From the NCBI GenBank assembly GCA_963848955.1, contig CAWKFQ010000017.1, forward strand, positions 186,001 through 250,000: a DNA stretch of 64,000 nt. Reading direction: 5' to 3'. The stretch's first letter is position 1. Each line of letters opens with the position of its first letter. A model generated the notes under the pieces. The model was given only the letters and a program-made list of their open reading frames with translations. It was not told where the DNA came from and made no database searches. Shown here piece by piece: positions 8,925-17,648 of the stretch. The position numbers were made by a program, and so were the translations under genes. Origin of the DNA: DASUPK01 sp963848955 (GTDB taxonomy: Bacteria; Actinomycetota; Thermoleophilia; Solirubrobacterales; 70-9).

Positions 8925-11111
8925 CTATCCCGACTGCAGTACCTCGTCAAATCGCCGCCGCGCCCTCCGTGCGGCCCGGGGGGGAGCGTCTGGGAGCTCC
9001 CCGGCCGGTTCGATCAGTTCGGCTCCGAGCTTCCACAGCCGGCCGAGATGCTCGCTCGCCCAGACAAGGCTCACGGCTGACTCGGGTCTGGCCCCCTGGG
9101 CGGAAGCTAGGGCGTCGCTGACGCAGCGCACGACCGGGCTGTCTGCGCTACCGCCCCGGAGGCGCGGCGAGGGCGGCGTCGTGCGACGCTCGATCGCTTC
9201 GGCAAACCCGGTGTACCAAGCGTCGAGTTCCCCGGCCTCCGCAATGAGGGCCTCACCGCATCGCCGGAACGCCTGCCCGCTCGGCGCGATCTCGAGCGTG
9301 GATAGCGAGAAAGCGGCCAGCCGCAGACGAATCGCGCCGCTGACCAGGGCCACGAGGCTGTCCAGGTTCGCGCGGCGGGAGGACGGCTCCGACAGATACT
9401 GGCGAAAGGCGTCGTCGAGGCGGTCGGTGGCGGCCCCCGCGGCCCTCGCCGAGCTCGCGACCTCCCCGGCCTCTTCCTGACCGGCGAGCCGTCGAGTCGC
9501 CGCCGCAACGTAGGCGGCGGCCCGAGCGTAGGTAGTGCCCAGGCTCTCGCGCACCAGCGTCTCCGCGCCGCGCGGCCAGAACAGGACACCGACCGCAAGA
9601 CTGATCGCGCAGCCGATCGCGACATCCTCCACCCGCAGCAGCCCGATCTGCCATCCGCTCGGCGCGATGATGTTGAAGACGATCAGCACGACGAGAGTGA
9701 AGCCCGCCTGCCCGGCGGCGAACGAGATCGCCCGCGGGGCATAGGCCGCGAGCAGGACCGCGAACGGGAGGATCGCCCAGAGCACGGCCTCGTGCGTGCC
9801 GACGGCGTAGATGAGGGCGCCCCCGACCACGATTCCAGCGGCGGTCCCCGCAACCGCCGAGAACACGGTCGTTCCCGTGCCCAGGGCGTTCGAACGAAGT
9901 ACGGACAGGGTCGCCAGGACCACCCAGAACGCGTGTTGCACGCTGGCGAATTGGATGACCAGTACCGCCACGCTGAGTGCTGCAGCTCCCCTGACGCTGT
10001 TCCGGAACACGGCGGATCCGGGACCCACGTGGGCTAGAAGCAGCCACCCAGTTGCCTCTGCGGTGGACCGACCCCGCGCCGCGGCTCGCCCGGCCCTCGA
10101 CGACTGGCGGTCGCCGGCCTCCGGTGGATCCAGCTGAGGCGATGTGACGCCGTTGGCCCTGAGTGCGCTGACTGCGATTGCCCGAACCGAGAATGAGATC
10201 TCGCGCATCCGGAATGAGGGCTGCGCCGCGTCCAGGGGAGGGGATTCGGCAGATGGCAGATCCCCGATCCGCTCGGCCAGCGCCCGCGCCGCCGCATCCC
10301 TCGCGCGATCGAGCCGCGCGAGGTCCGGCGTTTGCTGCCCGCCTTCCAGGTTGGCGGCACTCGCCCTGAGCACCGCGCTCGCCGCCTCCATCACCTCGCG
10401 ATTCTCGGGACGACAGGGATCCAGTTCCGACATCACCCGGCTCTCTGGAGCCGAGGCGGCCGATAACACCCAGTCGAGTGCATCGACCAGGAAAGCCAGC
10501 GCCTCAGTGGGTCCGGTCGGGCCAGTTGGTCGATACGGCGTCCCCACGAAGGCCCTCCGGAGCTCAGTTACCCCTGCGCCCGCGGCCTCCGCCTTCTGGT
10601 GAATTGCGGCGGAATCGCCCGTCCGCTCGGCATCCATCAGATCGGCGAGCGCTTCGCAGGCACGACCCGCTTTGGAGCGAAGCACCTCTCGGGGCCGCGT
10701 GGGCCAGAGCAGCATCGCCGCAGAGATGCTGACCGAGCAGGCCAGGGCCCAGCCTTCGAGACGGTCCGGGATGACCGAAGGGGAACCCGGGAAGGCGACC
10801 GGGATGACGAAGAGGAGCAGCGCCGCGAATCCGGCCGCCGCAAAATAGCCGCTGATCACCCCGGAGAGCAGGATCGCGAAACCGACCACTGCCATGGCGG
10901 CCACCGCCAGCCACGGCGTCTCCGAGCACAACGTTCCAAGTGTGATCAGGACGAAGCCCGCGGCGGCGAGGCTGAGGTAGGCGACCAGCCTCCTCTTCCA
11001 GGGGCCGCTGAAATCGGCGAGCACCAGAATCGCGAACGACCCGAACACGGCAAACAGCGTCGTGTCCGCATTCTGGATCAGGCGGTCCGCAATGACGAAA
11101 TTCGCGGGCAT
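8925..11111 (-). CDS. FUSC-family (aromatic acid exporter/YccS-like) membrane protein
   Basis: 728 residues with two hydrophobic blocks (about 20-140 and 390-510), each followed by a long soluble helical region. This is the duplicated FUSC layout of YccS and of aromatic/fusaric acid resistance exporters. FAVFGSFAILVLADFSGPWK near residue 22 is typical of the family. The reading frame continues upstream of the ATG with a family-like sequence (IAWLKTHIDLPSLKTA) but no normal start codon. An ATG in another frame at about 11190 suggests a lost base, so the true protein may be about 25 residues longer. A lone receiver-domain gene lies 90 bases upstream on the same strand. Confidence 0.8.
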   Translation of the reverse strand: MPANFVIADRLIQNADTTLFAVFGSFAILVLADFSGPWKRRLVAYLSLAAAGFVLITLGTLCSETPWLAVAAMAVVGFAILLSGVISGYFAAAGFAALLLFVIPVAFPGSPSVIPDRLEGWALACSVSISAAMLLWPTRPREVLRSKAGRACEALADLMDAERTGDSAAIHQKAEAAGAGVTELRRAFVGTPYRPTGPTGPTEALAFLVDALDWVLSAASAPESRVMSELDPCRPENREVMEAASAVLRASAANLEGGQQTPDLARLDRARDAAARALAERIGDLPSAESPPLDAAQPSFRMREISFSVRAIAVSALRANGVTSPQLDPPEAGDRQSSRAGRAAARGRSTAEATGWLLLAHVGPGSAVFRNSVRGAAALSVAVLVIQFASVQHAFWVVLATLSVLRSNALGTGTTVFSAVAGTAAGIVVGGALIYAVGTHEAVLWAILPFAVLLAAYAPRAISFAAGQAGFTLVVLIVFNIIAPSGWQIGLLRVEDVAIGCAISLAVGVLFWPRGAETLVRESLGTTYARAAAYVAAATRRLAGQEEAGEVASSARAAGAATDRLDDAFRQYLSEPSSRRANLDSLVALVSGAIRLRLAAFSLSTLEIAPSGQAFRRCGEALIAEAGELDAWYTGFAEAIERRTTPPSPRLRGGSADSPVVRCVSDALASAQGARPESAVSLVWASEHLGRLWKLGAELIEPAGELPDAPPRAARRARRRFDEVLQSG

Positions 11112-11201
11112 GATGATCGCCGCACGGGTAGCCGTCTTGAGCGATGGCAGATCGATGTGAGTCTTCAGCCAGGCGATGGGAGCACCCCGGCCATGGTCGG
11201 C

Positions 11202-11567
11202 TCAGGTGCCGAGTATGAGCTCGAGTGGGGCCCTCCCCAATGCATCCTTCGGGATGAAGTCGACGGCGCCGCTGCGATCAACCTCCGCAACGCCCGCGAT
11301 CTCGTCGGAAACCGAGGTCAACAGCACGCGGGGCCCCCATGGCAACGCCGCGAGGTCGCGAGCAAGCTCCACGCCGTCGCGGTCGGGAAGCATCACGTCG
11401 ACCAGGATCGCGTCCGGCTTGATCCCCCTCGCGGCGGATAACCCGGCCCCGGCGCTGTCCGCCCGGGCCACGACATCGAGGCCGGCGGCGGCCAGAAGCC
11501 GCGCCGCCAAGTCATGGAAGGAGCGGTCGTCGTCGACTATCAGGACGGAGGCGGCCACACGCAGCAT
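11202..11567 (-). CDS. Stand-alone response-regulator receiver domain protein
   Basis: About 121 residues comprising only a CheY-like receiver domain: the acidic pocket in VLIVDDD, the phospho-acceptor Asp in VDVMLPD, the Thr/Ser switch in LLTSV and the conserved Lys in FIPKDA. There is no DNA-binding or output domain. Start chosen at ATG 11567 (MLRVAAS), which places the first beta strand at the usual distance; an in-frame ATG at 11609 would add 14 residues. No histidine kinase is nearby. It precedes the FUSC gene on the same strand. Confidence 0.75.
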   Translation of the reverse strand: MLRVAASVLIVDDDRSFHDLAARLLAAAGLDVVARADSAGAGLSAARGIKPDAILVDVMLPDRDGVELARDLAALPWGPRVLLTSVSDEIAGVAEVDRSGAVDFIPKDALGRAPLELILGT

Positions 11568-11665
11568 CCTGGCACCCGCCATTCCGCGTGGAAATAGGGA
11601 AAACCCCACGCACGGGTCGACCTACCCCACCATCCAGTCAGGGGAAAGGGACGAAGCGCGCGGTC

Positions 11666-11690
11666 GGAGCTGGCGCCTGGCGCCAGCTCC
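11666..11690 (-). terminator. 12-base perfect hairpin after the VOC gene
   Basis: GGAGCTGGCGCC (11666-11677) and GGCGCCAGCTCC (11679-11690) are perfect complements around a single T. It lies 5 bases downstream of the VOC stop on the minus strand, so it probably ends the arsR-to-VOC transcript. There is no T-run, as is common for terminators in high-GC actinobacteria. Confidence 0.55.
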
Positions 11691-11694
11691 CTCG

Positions 11695-12078
11695 CTAACC
11701 GGAGGCGTAGCGGTGGTGGATCGCCAGGGCGTTCCCGTCCGGATCGTGGAAGATCGCCTGCTTGCAGACCCCGCTGTCGATCGTCTCCGTGACGAACTCG
11801 ACGCCGCGCGACTCGAGCTCGGCTTTGGCCGCGTCGTAGTCGTCCACGTGGAATTCGAGCGGAGTGGTGTTCGGGCTGAAGTCGATGTCGAAGGCATCGA
11901 CCTGCATGAGCGCGATCGTCACGGTCCCGGTCTCGAACTCACCGGCCGGCATCTCGCCCCACTGCTTCCCGAACGGCAGCCCGAGGGTCTCGCCGTAGAA
12001 CTTCCGGGCGGCCTCCCAGTCCTTGGTCGGGAAGGCGATGAAATCGACGCCGTTGATCAGCTGTGTGTCAGTTGCCAT
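11695..12078 (-). CDS. VOC-superfamily (glyoxalase/bleomycin-resistance-like) protein
   Basis: 127 residues in a vicinal-oxygen-chelate fold made of two beta-alpha-beta-beta-beta units: VDFIAFPTKDWEAARKFYGE at the amino end and IFHDPDGNALAIHHRY at the end, where the metal-ligand Glu is often replaced. Members are glyoxalases, dioxygenases or antibiotic-binding proteins, and the substrate cannot be told. It is the last gene of the arsR-AHSA1-DHFR-VOC group and starts 20 bases after the DHFR-like stop. Intact. Confidence 0.8.
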   Translation of the reverse strand: MATDTQLINGVDFIAFPTKDWEAARKFYGETLGLPFGKQWGEMPAGEFETGTVTIALMQVDAFDIDFSPNTTPLEFHVDDYDAAKAELESRGVEFVTETIDSGVCKQAIFHDPDGNALAIHHRYASG

Positions 12079-12098
12079 GCCACCACCCTCGCAGATCT

Positions 12099-12677
12099 CT
12101 ACGCGGGCCGGTAGGTCGCGATCACGACACCGGTGCCCGTGGTCAGGCTCTCCGTGAGTTCGAGCCTGGCGAAGACGCCCTCCGGAAACAACCGGCGCCC
12201 TGAGCCCAGAACGAGCGGGTGAATCAGCAAGAGGAACTCGTCGATGAGTCCCGCGCGCATCAGGGCACCGACGAGCTCTCCGCTTCCGAGGACCGACAGG
12301 CCCGCGTCGCCCTTCTCCTTAAGGCGGGTGACGGCTTCGACGGCGTCAGCGTCGAGGACGCTGGAGTTCTCCCAGGGCAGCGGCTCCGTGAGCGTCCTCG
12401 AGGCGACGTGCTTATCCGCAGCGTTGAGGGCCGTGGTGTACGGGTTGTCGCGCTGCTTGGGCCAGTAGCCGGCGAAGTCCTCGTAGGTCCGCCGCCCAAG
12501 GACGATCGAGCCCTCGCGTCCCATTCGCTCGCCCATGGCGCGGCCCATCACCTCGTCGCTGTAGGGGACCGCCCAGCCGCCGTGCTCGAACCCATCCCGA
12601 GTGTCCTCGTCCGGACGGCCCGGCGCCTGCATGACGCCGTCGAGGGTGACGCTCTCGACCGCAACCAGCCTTCGCAT
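12099..12677 (-). CDS. Dihydrofolate reductase family protein (RibD C-terminal-like)
   Basis: 192 residues. MRRLVAVESVTLDGVMQAPG, SIVLGRRTYEDFAGYWP and the GSGELVGALMRAGLIDEFLL segment are characteristic of the short DHFR/RibD-C family often called YwjB/YyaP-like. NADPH-dependent reduction is the family activity; the physiological substrate is unknown and such genes are often found with stress or resistance regulators. It starts 2 bases after the AHSA1 stop, so it is part of the ArsR operon. Another DHFR-family gene lies at 57277. Confidence 0.82.
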   Translation of the reverse strand: MRRLVAVESVTLDGVMQAPGRPDEDTRDGFEHGGWAVPYSDEVMGRAMGERMGREGSIVLGRRTYEDFAGYWPKQRDNPYTTALNAADKHVASRTLTEPLPWENSSVLDADAVEAVTRLKEKGDAGLSVLGSGELVGALMRAGLIDEFLLLIHPLVLGSGRRLFPEGVFARLELTESLTTGTGVVIATYRPA

Positions 12678-12679
12678 CG

Positions 12680-13186
12680 CTATCCCTGGGCAGCGCCCGA
12701 GTATCGGAGCGAGCCCGGGGTGGTCAGGTCCTCGCCGGTCTCGAGCAGCGTCTTGAGGCCCGAGAGGATCATCCCCCAGCCGCCATAGATCTCGCCGTTC
12801 ACGTCCGGCTTCAGCTGATCGTGGACGACCGTCAGCCGGCAGGAGTCGTCGCCCACTGTCTCAATCTCCCAGGTCACCCTCGAGGCGCCCTCTTCCTTCA
12901 CCTCATCGCTCCACAGCGCGGTGAAGGTCTGGACGAGGCGACGGGGTGGGTCGACCTCGAGGTTCTCGCCCTCGGCGATGTCGATCACGCCCGGCACGGA
13001 CGACTTGTAGGCGGAGCCGTCGGTGTAGTCCGACTCTGTGCGAACGCCGAAGCTGTATCGAGCCCGCAGGTCGGCGTCGGTGATCGCCTCCCAGAGCCGC
13101 TCCGGGGTGGTCTTGATGAAGACCTCGAAGACCGCGGCAGTGTCATCGGGATACAGCGCGGCTCCGGCCTCGGGATACTTCTGCAT
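12680..13186 (-). CDS. SRPBCC/AHSA1-family protein (START-like lipid-binding fold)
   Basis: 168 residues. The pattern FEVFIKTTPERLWEAITDAD, then a beta-rich middle and a carboxyl helix (GGWGMILSGLKTLLETGE), identifies an AHSA1-like SRPBCC protein with a hydrophobic ligand pocket. These are very frequently partnered with an ArsR regulator, as here: the start lies inside the last 44 bases of arsR. Ligand unknown. Intact. Confidence 0.85.
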   Translation of the reverse strand: MQKYPEAGAALYPDDTAAVFEVFIKTTPERLWEAITDADLRARYSFGVRTESDYTDGSAYKSSVPGVIDIAEGENLEVDPPRRLVQTFTALWSDEVKEEGASRVTWEIETVGDDSCRLTVVHDQLKPDVNGEIYGGWGMILSGLKTLLETGEDLTTPGSLRYSGAAQG

Positions 13187-13502
13187 GTTCTTCCTCCTCT
13201 AGCTCTCTCTTCAGTCCGCTGAGCGTCGCCGCCAGCGGCTCTGCGTATTTGCTCACCCAGCGGTCGTGGATGAGCCGGATCGGGACAGGGTTCAGGAAGT
13301 GGAGCTTCTTGCGGCCCTGTTTGCGCGAGACCACGAGGTTCGCCTCCTCGAGCACGCCGAGGTGTTTCATCACCCCGAAGCGCGACATCGGAAGCTTCCG
13401 CCCGAGCTCGCTGAGCGACTGACCGTCCCGCCGGCGGAGCTCGTCGAGGAGCTTCCGCCTGGTGGGCGCCGCGAGCGCTCTGAACACGACGTCCTCGTCC
13501 AT
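13143..13502 (-). CDS. ArsR-family winged-helix regulator
   Basis: 119 residues. The amino half is a compact winged helix-turn-helix: FRALAAPTRRKLLDELRRRD, LSELGRKLPMSRFGVMKHLG and a wing with VVSRKQGRKKLHFLNP. No cysteine metal-site motif (ELCVCDL) is present, so it belongs to the AHSA1-linked group rather than the metal sensors. It heads a four-gene operon and overlaps the next gene by 44 bases. Its promoter contains a perfect dyad between the -35 and -10 boxes (13509-13538), which strongly suggests autorepression. Confidence 0.88.
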   Translation of the reverse strand: MDEDVVFRALAAPTRRKLLDELRRRDGQSLSELGRKLPMSRFGVMKHLGVLEEANLVVSRKQGRKKLHFLNPVPIRLIHDRWVSKYAEPLAATLSGLKRELEEEEHAEVSRGRSRAVSR

Positions 13503-13508
13503 GCCGTG

Positions 13509-13538
13509 ATTATACGTGACCTTTTGGTCACATGTCAA
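13509..13538 (-). promoter_or_regulatory. Consensus promoter with embedded operator for the arsR operon
   Basis: On the minus strand, TTGACA (13533-13538) and TATAAT (13509-13514) are both exact sigma-70 consensus boxes, 18 bases apart. The spacer holds the perfect dyad GTGACC-TTTT-GGTCAC (13516-13531). Seven bases below the -10 box is the A of the arsR ATG (13502), so the transcript is probably leaderless. A further GGTCAC half-site lies at 13542-13547. Confidence 0.8.
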
Positions 13539-13559
13539 GGCGGTCACAATGCCCTGGCG

Positions 13560-14285
13560 ATGGGCATTGACGTCGAGCGGCTGACCGCTCCGAATCCCGG
13601 CCCCATGACCTTGGAAGGGACCAACACCTACCTCGTCGGGCGAAACCCGACGGTGGTGATCGACCCCGGCCCCGACGATCCCGGCCACATCGAGGCGATC
13701 CGCCAGGCGGCGTCGGAGCGTGGCGGGATCGGGACGGTCCTGCTCACGCACGACGACGCGGACCACCTGGCCGGCGTGGAGCCGCTCGGGATCGAGCCCA
13801 CGCGGCCCGCGGACGGCGAGATCGTCGCCGGCTTGACCGCGATCGCGACGCCGGGGCACGCGGCCGAGCACCTCTCCTTCCTGTTGCGGGCCGAGGGCGG
13901 CGGATCCGCGTGCTTCTGCGGGGATCTGATCCTCGGCGAGGGCTCCACGATCGTCGGCCCCCGTGAGCTGGGCGGGTCGCTGCGCGACTACATGGACTCG
14001 CTGCGGCGGCTGCAGGGCCTGGACCTGACGGTGCTCTATCCGGGCCACGGCCCCGAGGTCGACGACCCGCAGGCCAAGATCGCCGAGTACATCGCCCACC
14101 GCCAGGAGCGAGAGGACCGCCTGGTGGCCGCGCTCGAGCGTGGCGAGCGCTCGCGGGCGGCGCTCCTCGCCGAGGTCTGGGACGACGTCCCTGAGGAGCT
14201 GCGGGGCGCCGCCGCCATCGCGATGCAGGCGCACCTCGAGAAGCTCGAGGACGAGGGCAGGCTGCCCTCCGACCTGCGTGACTGA
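13560..14285 (+). CDS. MBL-fold metallo-hydrolase (LACTB2-like)
   Basis: 241 residues from ATG 13560. TLEGTNTYLVG, VVIDPGPDD and LLTHDDADHLAG follow the metallo-beta-lactamase layout, then TPGHAAEHLSF, a CFCGDLILG segment and VLYPGHGPE. A carboxyl helical domain (RGAAAIAMQAHLEKL) is like LACTB2. The usual H-x-H-x-D-H reads H-D-D-A-D-H, so one metal-ligand His is an Asp, which occurs in some subfamilies. It is divergent from the arsR operon and 33 bases ahead of the penicillin-acylase gene. Substrate unknown; nucleic acid or thioester hydrolysis are possible. Confidence 0.82.
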   Translation: MGIDVERLTAPNPGPMTLEGTNTYLVGRNPTVVIDPGPDDPGHIEAIRQAASERGGIGTVLLTHDDADHLAGVEPLGIEPTRPADGEIVAGLTAIATPGHAAEHLSFLLRAEGGGSACFCGDLILGEGSTIVGPRELGGSLRDYMDSLRRLQGLDLTVLYPGHGPEVDDPQAKIAEYIAHRQEREDRLVAALERGERSRAALLAEVWDDVPEELRGAAAIAMQAHLEKLEDEGRLPSDLRD

Positions 14286-14318
14286 CCCCCAGGGCCGCGC
14301 CCCTGGTATGAAGGGTCG

Positions 14319-16746
14319 ATGGGCATGGACCTAGGCCGCCTGCTGCGGACCGGAGCCAAGGGCATGGGGGTCGGCACGGCGCTCTTCGGCGGGACGGCGG
14401 TCGGGCTCTGGTGGCAGCTCTTCCGCCGGCCCCTCCCCCGTACCTCCGGCGATCTGCGGGTCCCCGGGTTGGAGGGCGGGATCGAGATCGTCCGCGACCG
14501 CTGGGGAATGCCGACCGTGCGGGCTGAGACGGCGGCCGACCTCTGGTACGGCCAGGGCTTCTGCCACGGCCAGGACCGGCTCTGGCAGTGCGAGGTCAAT
14601 CGGCGGGTCACCGCCGGACGGATCGCCGAGATCGCCGGCCGCGACGGCCTGCCGGTCGACCGGCTGATGCGCACCCTCGGCCTGCGCCGGGTGGCGCTCC
14701 GCGAGGAGGCGGAGCTCGACGCTGATCTCCGGCAGCTGCTCGACGCCTATTGCGCCGGACTCAACCAGGCAGCGCGCGTCGCCTCGGCACCACCCGCGGA
14801 GTTCCAACTGCTGCGCCTCGACTTCGAGCCCTGGCGCCCTGCCGACATGCTGGCAGGGGGCAAGCTCCTCTCGTTCGGCCTCTCGACCAACTGGGAGCGC
14901 GAACTGCTCCGCGCCGACCTCGTGCGCGAGCTGGGTGAGGAGCGAGCCGCCAGGATCGACCCCACCTACCCGAGGGGGAACCCGGTGGTGCTCCATCCCG
15001 GTCAGGGATTCGACGGCGACGGCCTGCGGCTGGCGGAGCAGATCGGGCGGGTGCGCGAGCAGATCGGCCTGGCCACAGCGGCAAGCGGCTCCAACAACTG
15101 GGCGGTGAGGCCGGCCCGCTCGGCCACGGGCGGCGCCCTGCTCGCGGGCGATCCGCACCTGCCCGCCGGCATGCCGGGTGTCTGGTACGAGATCGGCCTG
15201 GAGCTCGGCGACCGCTTCTGCCGCGGCGCCTCGATCCCAGGCCTTCCGGGGATCTCCCTCGGCCAGAACAACGACGTCGCCTTCGCCTTCACCAACGTCA
15301 TGGCGGACGTCGAGGACCTCTTCGTCGAGCGGATCGAGGACGAGACCTACGAGTTCGAAGGCGAGCAGCGACCGCTCGAGATCATCGAGGAGCCGATCCG
15401 CGTGCGTGGGCAGGATCGGACCGAGCGCCACGAGGTCCGCCTCACCCATCACGGCCCGATCGTCAACCAGGCGCTCGGGGCCGACGACGAGCAGCCGCTC
15501 GCGCTCCGCTGGGCGGGGATCGACGAGCCCGCGATCTCCCACGCGCACTTCGGCGTGCTCGGGCCTCGACAGCGGGCCGGAGCTGGTGGACCTGCTGCGC
15601 ACCGTGACGATGCCGGTGTCGAATCTCGTCTGGGCCGATCGGCACGGATCGATCGGCTACAAGATGGTCGGGCGGATCCCGATCCGTAAGGGCGACTGCC
15701 CAGATCTACCCAAGCCAGGGTGGACCGGCGAGTTCGAATGGGAGGGCTGGATCCCCTACGACGAGCTGCCCGAGCTGGTCGATCCCGACGAGGGCCACCT
15801 CGTCACGGCGAACAACAAGGTCGTCGATTCCTCGTATCCGCACCACATCACCAGCGACTGGCTGGACGGCTATCGGGCGGCGCGGATCGAACAGCTGCTC
15901 GGCGAGCGCGAGCAGCACGACCTGGACGACTTCCGCCGCATGCAGACCGACCTCTATTCGATCCCCGGCGACGAGGTGGCCCACCGCCTCGCCCGCCTGG
16001 AGCCGACAACCCAGCGCGAGGTGAGGGCGATCGAGCGCCTGAAGAGCTGGGACCGTACGCTCGGGCCGCGGACCGTCGCGGGGACGATCTACCAGGCCTT
16101 CATGCTTCGCCTGGCGCGGGAGTTCACCCGCGCGGCGATCGGCGACCGAGACCTCGCCGAGCGCTACCTCGATCGCGCCGACAACGGGTTCATCGCGCAC
16201 GTCACCTCGCCATGGCGCTGGCAGGCGCACCTGCTGGACCTCTGGGATGAGGCCGACGACGAGCTGATCGGCGGCTCCTGGGACGAACTCGCGCTCGAGG
16301 CGCTGCGGGGGGCGCTGGACGACCTCGAGGAGCGGTTCGGGCCGGATCCCGAAGAATGGCGATGGGGCCGTGTGCACGCGCTCGAGTTCCCACATGCTCT
16401 CGGGGCGGGGCATCCGATCGCGGAATGGGTCTTCAACCGCACCCTCCATCCGGGTGGCGCGCAGGAAACCGTCGCGCAGATCGCGTACAACCCGATCGAT
16501 CCCTACCACGCGATCTGGGCGCCGAGCTGGCGGATGGTGGCGGACCCGTCGGCGCCGGAGCGCTCGCAATGGCAGGCGTTCACGGGCCAGTCCGGGCACG
16601 CCTGGAGCAGCCACTACGACGACCTGCAGCCGCGCTGGGAGGCGGGGACGATGCAGCCGATGGCCGGCGAGGGGCCCTTCGAGACCCTGGTCCTCACTCC
16701 GGCCGACGGCGAGATGCGAGGGTGCCCGCCAGGGCAACCCGATTGA
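14319..16746 (+). CDS. Penicillin acylase family (Ntn-hydrolase) protein, one frameshift
   Basis: About 808 residues once a +1 shift near 15562 is corrected. A membrane-anchor-like hydrophobic start is followed by the alpha-chain region (GIEIVRDRWGMPTVRAETAA, YGQGFCHGQDRLWQ). The processing site then precedes the nucleophile Ser in ASGSNNWAV near residue 260, the start of the beta chain. Family members are exported, self-cleaving amidases acting on beta-lactams, acyl-homoserine lactones or related amides. The carboxyl end is encoded by the small hairpin repeat (16713-16741), giving the tail MRGCPPGQPD. The stop overlaps the upstream margin of the next gene. Confidence 0.82.
16713..16741. repeat. 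Small hairpin repeat, copy 1
   Basis: GATGCGAGGGTGC (16713-16725), a short middle, then GCAACCCG (16734-16741). GGGTGCCC pairs with GGGCAACCC leaving one bulged base, so the unit folds into a hairpin. The same 13-base and 8-base ends occur at 28308-28380. It forms the last codons of the penicillin acylase gene. Confidence 0.6.
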
Positions 16747-16748
16747 TC

Positions 16749-17219
16749 GTGCCGTCCCGCCGCGACCAGATCAAGCTCACCGACGAGGAGCAGCGTGACT
16801 TGATCGAAAGCGAGCGGATCGTGGTCGTCTCCTCGCTCGGGCCTCGCGGATGGCCGCACGTGATGCCGCTCTGGTACGTCCCGCGCGACGGCGATGTCTG
16901 GATCTGGACCTACGCCAAGTCCCAGAAGGTGAAGAACCTCGAGCGCGACCCGAGAGCGACCCTGCTGATCGAGACCGGCAACGAGTACACCGAGCTCCGG
17001 GGCGTCCAGATCGAGGCCGAGGCGGAGCTGATCCGGGATCTCGACCGGATCGTCGACTACGCCAAGGAAATGACGATCCGCTACAGCGACGGCATCGAGT
17101 CGGTGGAGGGCGACGCCGCCGCCGGGCTCCGGGCTCAGGCGCCGAAGCGGGTCGCGATCCACTTCCATCCGAAGCGGGTCGCGAGCTGGGACCACGGCAA
17201 GCTGGGAGGCACCTATTAG
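16749..17219 (+). CDS. Pyridoxamine 5'-phosphate oxidase-like (PPOX/FDOR split-barrel) protein
   Basis: 156 residues from GTG 16749 (a TTG at 16743 is in frame too). The split-barrel flavin-binding fold shows in RIVVVSSLGPRGWPHVMPLW, VWIWTYAKSQKVKNLERDPR and ATLLIETGNEYTELRGVQIE. In actinobacteria this family includes FMN- and F420-dependent reductases, and the cofactor cannot be decided by eye. It starts just after the penicillin-acylase stop and is the last intact gene before a 430-base poorly coding stretch. Confidence 0.8.
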   Translation: MPSRRDQIKLTDEEQRDLIESERIVVVSSLGPRGWPHVMPLWYVPRDGDVWIWTYAKSQKVKNLERDPRATLLIETGNEYTELRGVQIEAEAELIRDLDRIVDYAKEMTIRYSDGIESVEGDAAAGLRAQAPKRVAIHFHPKRVASWDHGKLGGTY

Positions 17220-17247
17220 CTGGGCGGAATCCTGCACCTTCCGTAAT

Positions 17248-17576
17248 TTGCAGTACATCCAGGTCGCGCCTCGATCGACCTGGGCGGACTGGCACGTGGC
17301 GCTCAGGACGCGATCCTCGATGGCCGCACGGGCGGTCGTGCAGCTGACATCCGATTGCAAAGGCAACGACGGCCGGGACTCGCTGCGCGGGCGCGAGGGC
17401 GCCGACGTCTACAAGGGCGGCCGCGGGCGCGACACGCTCCAGACGCTCGACGGATTCGCGACACGCTCATCTCGTGCGGCGACGGCGGCGACGACGTACT
17501 CCGTAAGGACAAGCTCGATCCGCGGGGCCGGCACTGCGAGCACTCGAACCACAAGAACATTTCCAAGCCTCAATAG
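17248..17576 (+). pseudogene. Fragment resembling RTX/haemolysin-type calcium-binding repeats
   Basis: Two frames joined near 17455 read CKGNDGRDSLRGREGADVYK, GGRGRDTLQTLDG and then RDTLISCGDGGDDVLRKDKL. The G-G-x-G-x-D-x-L rhythm and the final C-x-D-G-G-D-D segment resemble short RTX-repeat proteins common in Solirubrobacterales. No signal peptide or start with a Shine-Dalgarno site is evident, and the frame is broken. It may be the remnant of a secreted repeat protein. The rest of 17220-17648 shows nothing else I can assign. Confidence 0.35.
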
Positions 17577-17648
17577 CGAGGACTTCGGGCTAGCAGGCAA
17601 GGGCACCGGCAACCTCCGTTGTCGGAGCGCCGTTAGCCTCTCCCGGGC

